A stretch of DNA of 64,000 bases from Triatoma infestans (Eukaryota > Arthropoda > Insecta > Hemiptera > Reduviidae): positions 141,633 to 205,632 of the forward strand of contig JAAEAF010000663.1 of the NCBI GenBank assembly GCA_011037195.1, in the 5' to 3' direction. The position numbers and the translations under genes are program-made. Shown one piece after another: positions 54,539 through 64,000 of the stretch (positions are counted from its first letter, which is position 1; each line of letters starts with the position of its first letter). Below the pieces are notes generated by a model. That model searched no databases and had not been told where the DNA came from. It was given only the letters and a program-made list of their open reading frames with translations.

Positions 54539-54885
54539 TGGCCGCATTGATAACGGTTTTTTTTTTTCAATACATGAGCCACTAGAATTCCCTTTCACCT
54601 ACCCCGCCACTAAAAATTTCCTCAAATCCATTTCACTTGCCTATTAAACCCACCTTTTATTTCTGTAGATGATTTATGACAAGAAATTAGTAACTTTTCA
54701 TTTTCTTTTTTTAATGTTTCTGTGATTTAACAAATTTGTAAGTTTAAAAATTTTTTGTCCACATCTTCACGTCCATCTATATTTAATTAATATTATTATT
54801 TTTTTTTTTTTTGTTTTTTGTTATTATTATTCTGCATTTTAAAATATGATTAATGCGCATTGTGGTTCCTCATTGTATTGCTTTT
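54539..54885. other. AT-rich stretch, no gene
   Basis: T-rich run near 54796-54815; nothing else seen. Confidence 0.4.
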
Positions 54886-54945
54886 TTACATTTAAGCTTT
54901 GATAAAGATAGGAAAATCTGTCGAAACGTTGGCATAATTGAATGT
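54886..54945 (+). repeat. Degraded PLE-type motif
   Basis: AAGCTTTGATAAAGATAGGA then AAATCTGTCGAAACGTTGGC resembles the arm sequence of P3, without an inverted partner. Confidence 0.4.
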
Positions 54946-55029
54946 TTCTTTCTTGCCCAATCCTCACCAAATTTCTTCATAACATTATCGATAAAGTTTT
55001 AGAAAAATACTTCAATCAGGTATATCTAA

Positions 55030-55865
55030 ATATGCAGTTTTCACTTTCTCTTACTCCCACTAAGAGGAAGTATTGTAATCATGTCAAATTTTCGATATCG
55101 AGTTTCACCGAAAATATCCGTTTTGAGGACACCTGAGTCCAAAAAAGTTATTTTTAGCAAATGGTGTGTGTGTGTGTGAGCGTATGTGTGTGTGTGTGTG
55201 TGTGTGAATAGCATAGCTCTAAAACGAAAAACCGTAGAAAGTTGAAACTTGATATTCTGTTTAGTATCACCATGTACGTTATCTGTCATAATTCCTCAAC
55301 CGGAAGTACCACTTTACAATTTGGTTTTTTCACTTTTTTGCGTTTTTCTCAAAAATGGTTTCAACGATTTTCTCCAAACTTGGTATGTGAACTTTTATTT
55401 GAAAAATTTCTCTGGAAAATTCATTTAAGGTGGAGGGATGGGGTTTGGTTTTCATCTAAAGTGCTATTTCAGTTTATTAGACAATGTTAATTAGAATTGA
55501 ATATGTTATTGAAATTCCGAGTTTGTAAAAAATCGGATAACCGGAAGTGCGTTTACTTTACCAGTTTACTAAATAATTTTTTCACTTTTTGCGTTTTTCT
55601 CAAAAATGATTCCGTCGATTTTCTTGAAACTTCTTATATAAGCTAAACATACAAAGATCTACAACTTTTATTTAAAACATTTCTGTGAGAAAAATTCATT
55701 TAAGGGCACTTTTAGGGGAAGGGTGGGGTTACAGTTTCCTCTAAAGTGCTATCATAGTTGATTATACAATTCTATCATCTAATCAATATTAATTAGAAAT
55801 AAATAGATTGCTAAAATTCCGAGTTGCAAAAAAATTAGTAAACCGGAAGTGCGCGTAGATTAGAT
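55030..55865 (+). repeat. R element, internally shortened
   Basis: Starts TTTCACTTTCTCTTACTCCC with the hairpin TAAGAGGAAG, then TTTTGAGGACACCTGAGTCC, a TG run (55164-55205), ACCGGAAGTACCACTTTAC, GGATGGGGTTTGG, ACCGGAAGTGCGTTTAC and GGGTGGGGTTA. Lacks the far end after GTAAACCGGAAGTGCGC. Frames 55041-55289 and 55242-55490 are inside it. Confidence 0.75.
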
Positions 55866-56360
55866 AAGTCGTAGCAGTCATGATTTTACCCAATATAGCT
55901 TGTTGGTATTCGCTTCAAAGAAAGAAAGAATGGAATAAAAACAAATTAGCCTTCAACTTCTTTTCACGTCGTGATCAATGTATGTGTAAGAATAATACAA
56001 GAAGTGAACAGGTTGATCTCCAGTGGGAATAAGAAGGAAGGTTGGCTCTGTTTTTTATGGTTTGCAAGAGATAGTAGCTGTCTTTCAGAAGGCAAACGTA
56101 AAAGTTGTTGACAAAAGACAACTCAATACGTTAAACAAATTGACAACATCTTGTTCAAGTTTCTTTCTTTACCTTCATTTTATTTCTAGCCATCTTTTTA
56201 CTGTTGCAGAAGAAATATAAATATTTATATAAACAAAGCAGCTAAAGGAAAAAAAAACATTTTTTTTTTTGGGCATTTCTTATTGCTTGCAATTATTAAT
56301 TATTACAATTTTATTAGATAAAAATTTGCTTATATTGTTTCTAAATAACTTGATGAAGTG
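55866..56360. other. Unassigned stretch
   Basis: The frame at 56023-56220 has no motif that I recognise. Confidence 0.4.
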
Positions 56361-56440
56361 AACAATGCAGATGAAGGAAAAACCAATACCGGTCAGAATT
56401 AAAGACAAAGAAGTATCTATGATAGATAAATAAATATCTC
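56361..56440 (+). repeat. Degraded P1-family arm (P6)
   Basis: GCAGATGAAGGAAAAACC then ATACCGGTCAG and TATCTATGATAGATAAATAA keep the order of the P5 motif, with the core damaged (CAGATGA, CAATACC). Confidence 0.5.
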
Positions 56441-56524
56441 TGGATCCAACCACATATATGAAAAATATTATCACAAATTCCATTCATTAAGTGTCTATAT
56501 ATAGAGATTAGATTCCCGTAGCTA

Positions 56525-56790
56525 TATAAATAAAGTGGTAAAGTAAACACACTTCCGGCCACCCGGTTTTTTTTTTAAATTCGGAATTTCAACGACATAT
56601 TCAATTCTAAAAACTTATCATTATTTAGATGACAGAATTGTCATAAACTGAAATAGCACTTTAGAGGAAAACCTAAATCCACCCTCTCCCACAAAAAAGT
56701 GCCCTTAAATGAATTTCCCGGATGAACGTTTGAAATAAAAGTTATTACCTCTTTGTATGTTTAGTAGATATATCAAGTGTAATGTAATAA
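56525..56790 (-). repeat. R element fragment
   Basis: AAAGTGGTAAAGTAAACACA, ACTTCCGGCCACCCGGTTTT, ATTTAGATGACAGAATTGTC and AATAGCACTTTAGAGG are the central R element block. Confidence 0.75.
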
Positions 56791-56859
56791 CAAGAAGGAG
56801 TGATAACAAGAAGGAAAATATATAATTTTTAATTATAAAAAATTATAACTAGTAGTGCC

Positions 56860-57290
56860 AGCCAGTCGCTATTATTCAGGTCAAGAGCAGCGGTCAGTGC
56901 ATGGTCAAAGGGACCGCCAAGGAAAAAAACCGCCAAAGACACACTGCTTTCAAAAGGGTCATTATACGATCAGTATACAGAAGCCGCCTGGCCAATATAC
57001 AAAAATCAACAAATCATTCAAAAGACCGACCACCTGGCTACAGTCCTTTGATAACTACCATCACCTGTTGCCACACCTGCTCGCCGACCTATTCAAGACC
57101 TAGGGTCAACACACGGCAATAAACAAACACTCAAAATACCGGCCACCTAGCCGTCTTTTGACAACCGTCAAAACTGTTGTAAAACCTAACAGTCTTTTGA
57201 TAACCGCCAACACCTGTTGCCAGACCTATTCAAGACCTAGGGTCAACACACGGCAAGAAATGTTTTAGTGTGACCCTAATTACAGACTTG
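56860..57290 (+). repeat. LTR-like sequence with a 148-bp duplication
   Basis: CTATTCAAGACCTAGGGTCA and ACACACGGCAA occur at about 57087-57117 and 57226-57259, preceded both times by GATAAC ... CACCTGTTGCCA. This is a direct repeat of about 140-148 bp. Continues into repeat D. The frames 56855-57122 are within it and show no protein motif. Confidence 0.55.
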
Positions 57291-57560
57291 TCAATGTGTG
57301 AGTGATGGCAATATAACGTCTCTCAACAGGAAGTGAGGAGGATTATTCTTCAGTTTTTTATCAGTGCAACATCAAGATGCCAGTGACATAATTCATACAT
57401 CGGAGCGCGTCCCTATCTAAGTATTTAAACATATATTTATTCATTATCATTATAGTTGTGCATTCTAGTTAACATGTAAATCATTTTAAATTAATTGTAG
57501 TTTATCTTTTCAAATGTTTAAATTATTGTTAAAATATACATATATATCTATTTTCGTAAA
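57291..57560 (+). repeat. LTR-like repeat D
   Basis: Shares GTGTGAGT, GAGCGCGTCCCTA, ATAGTTGTGCAT, AATCATTTTAAATTA and TTAAATTATTGTTAAAA with the complement of 29390-29729. Confidence 0.55.
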
Positions 57561-57654
57561 TTACTAATTCATATTCCGAGTAATAACTCTTTAAAAATCT
57601 CTAACTCCCAACTATTCAGCGCATCATAACCCTCACCAAGACATCTGAACCCAT

Positions 57655-58045
57655 TACACAAGTTTAATGAAAATCTTCGGAGCCATTTTTGAGAAAATCG
57701 CAATAAAGTAAAAAAAAAAAAAAAAAAAACTAACCAGTAAAGTGGCACTTCCGGTGGAGGAATTTTGACAGATAACATACTGTCAGATCTCATGGTGATA
57801 TCTAAACGGAATATCAAGTTTCAACTTTCTAAGGTTTTTTTATTTTTGAGCTATGCTGTTCAAATACCAACCTACATACATACATACATACAAACACGCA
57901 CACACACACACACACCATTTGCTAAAAATCACTTTTTTGGACTCAGGGGACCCCAAAACGGATATATTTCCGGTAAAAACTCGACATCGAAAATTTGACA
58001 CGATTACAATACTTCCTCTTACTACGAGTAAGAGAAAATAGAAAG
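57655..58045 (-). repeat. R element, hairpin-end half
   Basis: GGAGCCATTTTTGAGAAAAT, ACTTCCGGTGGAGGAATTTT, a CA run (57894-57914), GACTCAGGGGACCCCAAAAC and TTCCTCTTACTACGAGTAAG. Frames 57765-58041 are within it. Confidence 0.8.
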
Positions 58046-58052
58046 ATCTATC

Positions 58053-58589
58053 TGTAGTGAAAGAATAAAATGGGAAAAATTCAAATAAATTTTAGAGAAT
58101 TTCAACTTATAATAGAGTATATATTATTAGTGCAATGAAATGAACTGTTAGAGACTATTCAAGTAAAGGACACCGTTACAAGAGAGGTCGGAGAAGTTAG
58201 CACTAATGTTTTTTAACCCCCTTCTATAAAGGATAGGTTTTACCAAGAAACCATTCTTTCACTAGTTATCTTACAGCATTTTATTCAGCCTAAATTCGAC
58301 ATTTAACCAGCAATCATAGAGAGAGAAGAACATCAGTGCCAGTTAAGTGTTCTTGAACATGAGTTTAAATTAAACTAGCTTATTTCATTTATTACAATAA
58401 ACTTGAAATTGTTATTCACATTATTCAATAATTCAAATATAATCAAATTATTTATTGTAAGCAGTGGTGGGATTTTTACTTATATCTTAATACTTCTTTC
58501 CGCTCTTAAACATATACACACTCACAAGCCCCTTACAAAGCAACAAACAAACATACAACACATCACACCGCTGCCACCAACACATTTCA
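58053..58589 (-). repeat. LTR-B solo LTR
   Basis: Minus strand starts TGAAATGTGTTGG and ends TTTCACTACA. Flanks TATC (58049-58052) and TAAC (58590-58593) differ by one base. It contains CACCGTTACAAGAGAGGTCG, as in 37540-37565. The frame 58403-58672 is not a gene. Confidence 0.7.
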
Positions 58590-58893
58590 TAACCAGTTGC
58601 AAAAAAATCTATAAACCTTGGAATAATCTCAGAAATTATAATTACTACTATAAAAATGATAACGCAATTTAGGCCTTCAGCAAATCTGGCTAAAAAATTA
58701 AATAGAAAAATTATTTTGTGATTCACATTTGCACGTATAATTGAAGCGACAAGATAAATCATCCTTGGCAGCAACTTTTTTAAAATATTCTATGATTTGG
58801 TTGATTATGGCGATATTTTCGCCCCCATTAACAATCCTGGATCCAAAAAACTCAATTATTATTGTTTCAATAATGATTCTATAATGTGGCAAC
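58590..58893. other. Spacer, no gene
   Basis: The overlapping minus-strand frames 58487-58892 show no motif. Confidence 0.4.
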
Positions 58894-58980
58894 TGAAATG
58901 TAATTGGTGATGTTGTGGTTGTAGCGTACTCGGGGTTTTGTAAAAGGGCTTGTAAGTATATATGTTTAAGAGAGTGAAGT

Positions 58981-58981
<1 letters not shown>
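58894..58981 (+). repeat. LTR-B solo LTR, left part
   Basis: Starts TGAAATGTAATTGGTGATGT, continuing TTGTAAAAGGGCTTGTAAGT. The LTR is split here by a LINE and resumes at 59736. The 4-bp flank CAAC (58890-58893) is repeated after the right part. Confidence 0.8.
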
Positions 58982-59011
<30 letters not shown>

Positions 59012-59735
59012 GCCTGGATACATTTTATAATATAAAAGGCTCGTCAATATAATGTCAACAAAATAACAAACTCCAATAACAAGAATGAAATGAACTTTAC
59101 ACTAATTATCATAAAAACAAACTTAATACATTCAGTCCACTTCACATCACATGAAATTGTTCATCACTCCACTTTGTGTTCAAGAAATCTTTAATATCAT
59201 AAAAGCAATTTTTTATTAAAAATTCACTAACCGATTGCTTGAAGTGTTTCTCACTTAAGTGTCTAATTCTTGAAGGAATTTTGTTAGATATTTTCGCCGA
59301 TACAACACTGGAATGGAAGTCAGACATCATAAGTCTCTTATAAGGTACGCATAAATCTTCTTTATTACGTAAATTATGAATATGTTTATCACCTCTAACA
59401 TCTAATAACATGTCTTTTTTCTTTTTTAGTGAATGTTTGAAAATGAAAACCGAGGGTAATGTCATTATACGTAACTCTCGAAAGAAAGGCCTACAGCTTT
59501 CTCGAGCATTTTTCTTCATTATTGCACTAATAGCTTTCTTTTGAAGTCTGAAAATAACATAAGCATCGGAGGTACCTCCCCGTAGTTCAATACCATATGC
59601 CATTCTAGAATGGAATAAACCATAATAGGCAGTCTTTGTAACCTCTGTGATAACCTCTGTTGGAACCCCTTCACGCAGTTTTCTCAATAAGAAAATATTC
59701 AAGAAATCCCCACTGTTTTTGAAATAAATATATTC
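58982..59735 (-). mobile_element. Jockey-superfamily LINE inserted in LTR-B
   Basis: Minus-strand insertion with an AAAT-repeat tail (TTTA repeats at 58982-59011 on the plus strand), truncated at the 5' side near 59735. The coding content is in the 59142-59702 entry. The LTR-B sequence on both sides shows that the LTR was there first. Confidence 0.75.
59142..59702 (-). pseudogene. LINE ORF2 C-terminus, open for 186 codons
   Basis: Residues 25-40 (AYYGLFHSRMAYGIEL) and 52-60 (RLQKKAISAI) are the post-RT motif of Jockey/CR1-type LINEs; residues 68-85 (ESCRPFFRELRIMTLPSV) and the ISNKIPSRIRHL segment near 160 complete the usual tail. The frame ends at TGA (59142-59144) without an internal stop, so this copy is fairly young. 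The first ATG is internal to the original ORF2. No RT catalytic motif is included, so it cannot function alone. Confidence 0.8.
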
Positions 59736-60082
59736 TCTAAGTGAATTTAAATAGCTTTATAATATCACAGTGATTATGTATAAATCAATTATTTATCTAG
59801 ATTAAATGCTAAACTCTTATGTTTTAACTTATAACTGGCACAGTCCTGATGTGTTCTCCTCGGTGTCTACAACAAAACTCCCTTGAAGGAATGTCTTCTA
59901 ATTGTTCGTTTAGTTCCTCCCCTGTGAGGAGAAGGTGGCAGTACAATGCTATCAAGGTTGATGAACTTTTCCAATAACTGTACTCTTCTACCTGCTTGTA
60001 CCCTTTTTGCAAACGAGCTTGCATTTTCTCATAATTTTATTTTTTTTAAATAAAATAGATATAATTTCTTGCATCCATTACA
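59736..60082 (+). repeat. LTR-B solo LTR, right part
   Basis: TGGCACAGTCCTGATG, GGAATGTCTTCTAATTGTTC and CTTGCATCCATTACA match 13860-14158. CAAC follows at 60083-60086, an exact copy of 58890-58893. Confidence 0.8.
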
Positions 60083-60086
60083 CAAC

Positions 60087-60829
60087 TCTCATCAAATGAC
60101 TTGTAACATCATAGAAAAGAATAATATATTTTCAATAATTTTCATTGGCTATAAGGATCAAATTCTTTAATAAATCCACACCATTCATAATTGAAATTGT
60201 TTTATTAAAGTACGAAAATTTCTAATCAATAAAAATTGGAACACACACTTCGTTAATATAGGCTGGCCTTATTAACTTGCAAAAGTTATAAACTAGAAAA
60301 AGTAAATAATATTAATAAATTATTATTATTAGGAGCTGTATTATGTTGCTAAGTAGATATTTAATTTAATAAATATTTCATCATATGTTTTGCATAAAAA
60401 CTTTTAATATATTCAAAAGTAGCCGTATAACTTTTTTAAATGTATTCTATGGAAGAAAAACAAAAAAACATTCAGTCCCTAAAGGGAAGTTAGAAAAAGT
60501 CATCTCAGAAACTTTTGAGTATGAACAACTTTTAGTTAATGTAAACATTATAAAAGTTAAGGACAACAGCTGAAAAAAAAGTAATGTTTTTTAAAAAAAA
60601 AAAAAAAAAACTTTATAATAATATCTGCATTCAAATAAGGACAAAAAAAAAAAAAGAAAAAAAAAGTGCACTGATTGGGGCGCGTTATAGAAATTGAAAA
60701 AACTTATACGGACACACTATACGACTTATTCTTAATGCAGTAATACAATTGAATTAACAAATTTTCTTCGGCACCCACTGTCATAAACTAACAATTGAAC
60801 GGCAATTTCAATTAAACATAAATAGGTTT
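60087..60829. other. AT-rich stretch, no gene
   Basis: A runs at 60593-60611 and 60643-60665. The 62-codon frame at 60385 has no motif. Confidence 0.4.
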
Positions 60830-61530
60830 GTTCGGGGTGCAGCAGTCCCAAACTCTTCAGGAACCATACGCACAGAGATTATGCTGTTCGTACAGCAATT
60901 TCTCAAACTCAAACGGTTTCCAACTCAAAGTTAATGTGTTCGTGCTATTTTTCAAACCGTCAGCAAACTTATCATAGCAGTCACAGTTCAAAGCGCCAAC
61001 CATTTCAAATTGGCAGATGCGACGCATGCGCACAGCAGTTTTAACGCATTATATTTCTGCTAATGTCTTGGCCAATATTCATTCCTTTCTATTTATTTTT
61101 TGACTTAACCTGTGTGTTTGTGAATATAACCACTTAGAACTATTTGCTGTTCTGTGCTATCTCAGAACAGTTCTTTAAAAGTATGCGAATTGATATCTCA
61201 TATATTTATTTGCCGTACTCAATGTCTAGTTATTTATTTACTATATAACCTAACCATTTTTAATGAAACTAATTTCTTATAGTTGTATGAGCTAATTTAT
61301 TACAGATTTCAAACTAATAACTAAATTAATGATAATTAATTTATAAATAATTGATTTTTTCCCCTGAATGATTTATAATTATCACGGTACAATACTGACC
61401 ACAAAGCATTCTTGCAGGTTAAGTATCCAACAGTTTCAAACTAGGCATAGTGGAGCATGCGCGGTGAAACCAGTTTGCAAACCGTCAGGAACTATCATAA
61501 GCTCGCTGCAGGAACAAAGCTAATGATAAC
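60830..61530. other. Unassigned region with GCATGCGC motifs
   Basis: Less AT-rich at both ends. Contains GACGCATGCGCACAGC (61021-61036) and GAGCATGCGCGGTGA (61453-61467), repeated AACCGTCAG (60956, 61487) and CAGGAAC / CAGGAAC-like blocks. The ends TTTGTTCGGGGTGCAGCAG and the complement of CTGCAGGAACAAAGC look loosely inverted, so this could be a TIR element of about 0.7 kb. A promoter with NRF1-like sites is the other reading; no downstream gene supports it. Confidence 0.3.
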
Positions 61531-61564
61531 CCTTAAAAAAAAAAAATCATAATAATAAAAAAAA

Positions 61565-62070
61565 CAACATACAGACTAAGATACGGTTTTCCCATCCGCT
61601 CTCCTAGCCCTTTATAAACCTTGACCCATCAATGTCCGTAACACTTGGTGATGATATGTCATAGGTTATACTAGATTAATTACTACTGGGATTCTAACTA
61701 AAAAATTTTTGTAAGTACATTTCCTAAGTTATTTTCATACTGTACTCATATATGCCACACATATATTTTTTTATTAATGTGATTTAGATTATTTAATAGT
61801 TGTGATTTAGTTTAATATTGATCTGGTCAACAACAATAATTTAAAATAAATTTAATTTTACTCTATATACATCACACTCTGTACTTAGTTTATTTATATA
61901 ATTGAGTTTAAAAAATTTTTATTCTGGAAGTATTTAGTTTAAGTTCATATTTTCTGTTGGTTCTATTTTTTATTGATTTGTATTTCAACCTTTGTACAGA
62001 CCCTGAAGAAGGCAATAAATTTGCGGAAACGTCGGTAGAAATTTAAAAAAGAGTTCTTTTGTATACCCGA
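61565..62070 (+). repeat. PLE 3' region, second copy
   Basis: Co-linear with 40591-41065 from CATACAGACTAAGATACGG to GTCGGTAGAAATTTAAAAAA then GAGTTCTTTTGTAT. No RT lies directly upstream. Confidence 0.8.
62000..62036 (+). ncRNA. Hammerhead-like motif in second PLE end
   Basis: ACC, CTGAAGA (62003-62009), GGC ... TTGCG, GAAAC (62026-62030), GTC (62031-62033) and GGT. Helix II is weaker than at 40982 (GGC against GCG). Otherwise the same layout, including the extra A before helix II. Confidence 0.5.
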
Positions 62071-62097
62071 CACTCAAAATTCATTTTCAACAAAAAA

Positions 62098-62358
62098 AAA
62101 AAACCTATGGTGCAACAGCCAATGAAGAGCCAAAGCTTAGCAGACGGCGATTTAAATTGGGAGGCATGTGGTAAGGTAAGCACGCCTCAGTCCCCCAGGC
62201 CGTTTAGTTCCGGCCTTCGCTACCTAGGGCGCTACTAACTGTAGCTTCCCACGTTTTAATCACGATGCTGGGTGAACAACGACTTTGCCCTCACGGGAAT
62301 CGAACTCTGAATTCTCTCACGAAAGGCGAATGCGCTAGCCACTAGACCAACGCGTGAG
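62098..62358 (-). repeat. SINE-B
   Basis: Inverted copy with head TGGTCTAGTGGCTAGCGCAT and B box AGAGTTCGATTCCC, body AGTTAGTAGCGCCCTAGGTA and GAAGGCCGGAACTAAACGGC; an A-run precedes it at 62090-62102. Confidence 0.85.
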
Positions 62359-62379
62359 GACTGATAACCCTCACAACGT

Positions 62380-62720
62380 TCACAAAATCTATTTTTTTTT
62401 TTTAATGTTATAAATAAAAGTGATAAATTTATATCTGTGCAGTTAGCATTCCAAATTTAAAGGAAATCATTACAGCAGTAAAGAAAATTCTAAACAAAAA
62501 TAACTCCTAAATTTATTCTGAAAAGGAGTACTTCCGGTTTTCCGATTTCCTTCAAATTTGAACTTCTAGCAATCGTTACAAGCACACATTGTATTGAAGA
62601 GTTACTTTAGAAGAAAGCGTAGCGCTATTGATCCCCCCTCCTCCCTCGAGAAACTTACAAAAATTCAATTTTCCGGGGGGAAATGTTCAAATAAAAGTGG
62701 ATAAAATATGATGGTTAAAA
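62380..62720 (-). repeat. R-like repeat, strongly diverged
   Basis: GAGTACTTCCGGTTTTCCGA then TTTCCTTCAAATTTG and GGGGGGAAATGTTCAAATAAAAG keep the R element block order at low similarity. Confidence 0.5.
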
Positions 62721-62979
62721 TTAAATGACAAAAAAGTCCAGCTATGTATGTATAAAACACCTTATTTTACAATATCGAGCTTTCAATCTGGGAGCCATCA
62801 AGATCATTCATTTTTAAAATTACACAACTAGATCAAAACAACATAGCAGGTTACAATTTAATGTTAGGTTTTATTTCATACGTTAAGCTTTGTGGGAAAG
62901 CTTACCTCTGTGCTTAAATATGCTTCCAAGACACTGAAAAAAAATTGTTAACCAATAAAACTCATCCATAATCTCATAA
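62721..62979. other. AT-rich spacer, no gene
   Basis: No feature seen. Confidence 0.4.
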
Positions 62980-63274
62980 AAAAATACGCAAAATCAAACC
63001 AGAATTCTAATGTTTTTACAAAATAAATTGTTCAAAGTGCCCCAATCCACCTACATACATAGGAGAGATAAAACCTTATGTTCAAAATCGAATTCGACAA
63101 CACAAATATGATGTTAAAAGAAAGAAAAAGACAAACCATCTCCCTCTCAACACACTACAAGAACTGGACACACTTTTTTGACTTAGTAAAACTACAATAG
63201 CTTGATAGAGAAAAGAATTTACAAAAAAGAAAATTTTTAGAAATGATCTACATCAGTAGTAATAAAATATCTAG
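62980..63274 (+). pseudogene. PLE GIY-YIG endonuclease remnant
   Basis: KLFKVPQSTYIGEIKPY (63027-63080), then IRQHKYDVKRKKK and EKRIYKKRKFLEMIYIS near 63208-63258 match the PLE endonuclease (YIG core, RxxxH segment and the LE-xx-I end with its conserved glutamate). The corresponding part of the other PLE is at 40258-40520. The first GIY half is weak, and a stop lies at about 63180. Cut by the NLR-2 copy. Confidence 0.7.
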
Positions 63275-64000
63275 TCAGGCCGCACTGAGGGCTTTGAGTA
63301 AGCCATGGTGGAGTTCGAAACTAGTGGGAGAATGTAGGAGAAGGCTTAATGCTTTGGCTCGGAGGGGTAAGGTGCGTCTCTATTGGAGACCCGGACATGC
63401 GGGAATAGAGGGCAATGAGAGGGCGGATCAGTTGGCTAGGGAGGGATCATCACTACCATTTTGTGGTCCTGAACCAGCCCTTACCGTTACGAAGAAGTTT
63501 CGCGACAAACAGATTAGATTTTGGGAGATGAGAGTCTTGATGGGGAAATGATGGCGGGACACGCAGGGGTGCCTCCAAGCTAAAAGATTTATAAAAGTAA
63601 GTAAGCAGGGAATTTCGGAATATCTCCTGTCCCTCAGTAGGACAGGTCTGAGGACCTTGGTGGGGGTAGTGACTGGACACACTTGGGTGTCTAGTCACTT
63701 GTTTAACATAGGGAGGACGTCTAGTCCCATTTGTCAGAATACGACGACGGAGTCAGGGAAACGGTGTACCACTATTTATGTCAGTGTCTCTGTTTCGCTG
63801 GTACTAGGTTTCGCGTATTTGGGAGGGCACCATTCTTGCAGTATTGCCTGGGCGGGTTGGAGTTTAAGGATATCTTGGGATATTGTAGACTGACCGGTAA
63901 GCTACCGGAGATTAACTAAGGGAATATGGGGGGCATCGGGGGGATAAAAGCCACATATGCTTAGGTCCCACGCCATCAGACACCCGGCATAATAATAATA
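63275..64000 (+). mobile_element. NLR-2 LINE, 3' part, reaching its (TAA)n tail
   Basis: Begins inside RNase H at SQAALRALSKPW and runs to ATAATAATAATA at the window edge (63988-64000), so only the flank beyond is missing. Co-linear with the complement of 29741-30470. Confidence 0.85.
63277..63919 (+). pseudogene. NLR-2 RNase H end and C-terminal tail
   Basis: The first frame to 63551 has SSKLVGECRRRLNALARRG, LYWRPGHAGIEGNERADQLA (catalytic histidine and last aspartate) and FCGPEPALTV. A stop at 63549 splits it from WRDTQGCLQAKRF. The second segment has LVGVVTGHTWVSSHLFNIG, and a frame change near 63740 leads to DDGVRETVYHYLCQCLCFAG and FRVFGRAPFLQYCLGGLEF, ending at 63919. The frame change removes the first cysteine pair of the knuckle. 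Inactive. Confidence 0.8.

Noticed and set aside
54340..54582. 80-codon minus-strand frame
   Set aside because: Lies across the P3 palindrome; an open frame there is a by-product of the inverted arms.
58487..58892. Two overlapping minus-strand frames of 95 and 64 codons
   Set aside because: Hydrophobic, AT-driven composition, partly inside an LTR-B copy, and no domain motif.

Overview
This window looks like repeat-dominated intergenic DNA from an AT-rich animal genome, most likely an arthropod. The evidence is the mix of elements: Jockey/I/R1-like and RTE-like LINEs, Penelope-like elements (PLEs), an irritans/mellifera-type mariner, piggyBac-type and Harbinger-type MITEs, TG...CA solo LTRs and several tRNA-headed SINEs. 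I found no convincing host protein-coding gene, no intact tRNA or rRNA gene, and nothing bacterial. Almost every longer reading frame is either a decayed piece of a transposable element or a chance frame inside one. Species cannot be determined from the sequence alone.

Working family names used below. NLR-1: LINE with RNase H and an A-rich 3' end (2.7-4.0, 7.5-8.2 and 21.6-22.5 kb). NLR-2: I-like LINE with RNase H and a (TAA)n tail (21.2-22.6, 29.7-31.2 and 63.3-64.0 kb). NLR-3: R1/I-like LINE with RNase H and a CTAATC-type tail (9.6, 26.1, 33.5, 34.6, 48.2 and 48.5 kb). SINE-A: tRNA-headed, about 11 copies. SINE-B: tRNA-headed, 3 copies. SINE-C: 1 copy. Family A: a dispersed LTR-like repeat. 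LTR-B: solo LTRs starting TGAAATG and ending in ACA, with 4-bp target duplications. R element: a repeat of about 1 kb with CTTACT...AGTAAG ends and an internal CA-type microsatellite.

Layout. 0-4 kb: a Harbinger-like MITE inside a palindromic family A copy, then two LINE 3' ends, one with an 11-bp target-site duplication. 4-13.3 kb: SINEs, an R element, LINE fragments, and a mariner inserted into a Jockey-like reverse transcriptase. 13.6-21 kb: solo LTRs, a palindromic element, SINE-B, minisatellites and R elements. 21-31.3 kb: NLR-1 nested in NLR-2, a long decayed LINE with endonuclease and RT domains, SINEs, and an NLR-2 copy bounded by a 12-bp duplication. 31-41 kb: SINEs, NLR-3 remnants, a piggyBac-type MITE that splits an R element, and a PLE with RT, GIY-YIG remnant and a hammerhead-like motif. 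41-54 kb: a satellite split by an RTE-like LINE, solo LTRs, and a LINE insertion flanked by a direct repeat of about 66 bp. 54-64 kb: palindromes, R elements, LTR-B copies (one split by a LINE), a second PLE end and a final NLR-2 copy that runs to its (TAA)n tail at the window edge.

The most interesting theme is a set of hammerhead-ribozyme-like cores (CTGANGA ... GAAAC ... GTH). They sit in PLE 3' regions and in four small palindromic elements that share one architecture: a target-site duplication, a single-copy tail of 33-36 nt, then two inverted arms. Several independent nested insertions also allow a relative timeline to be read directly from the sequence.
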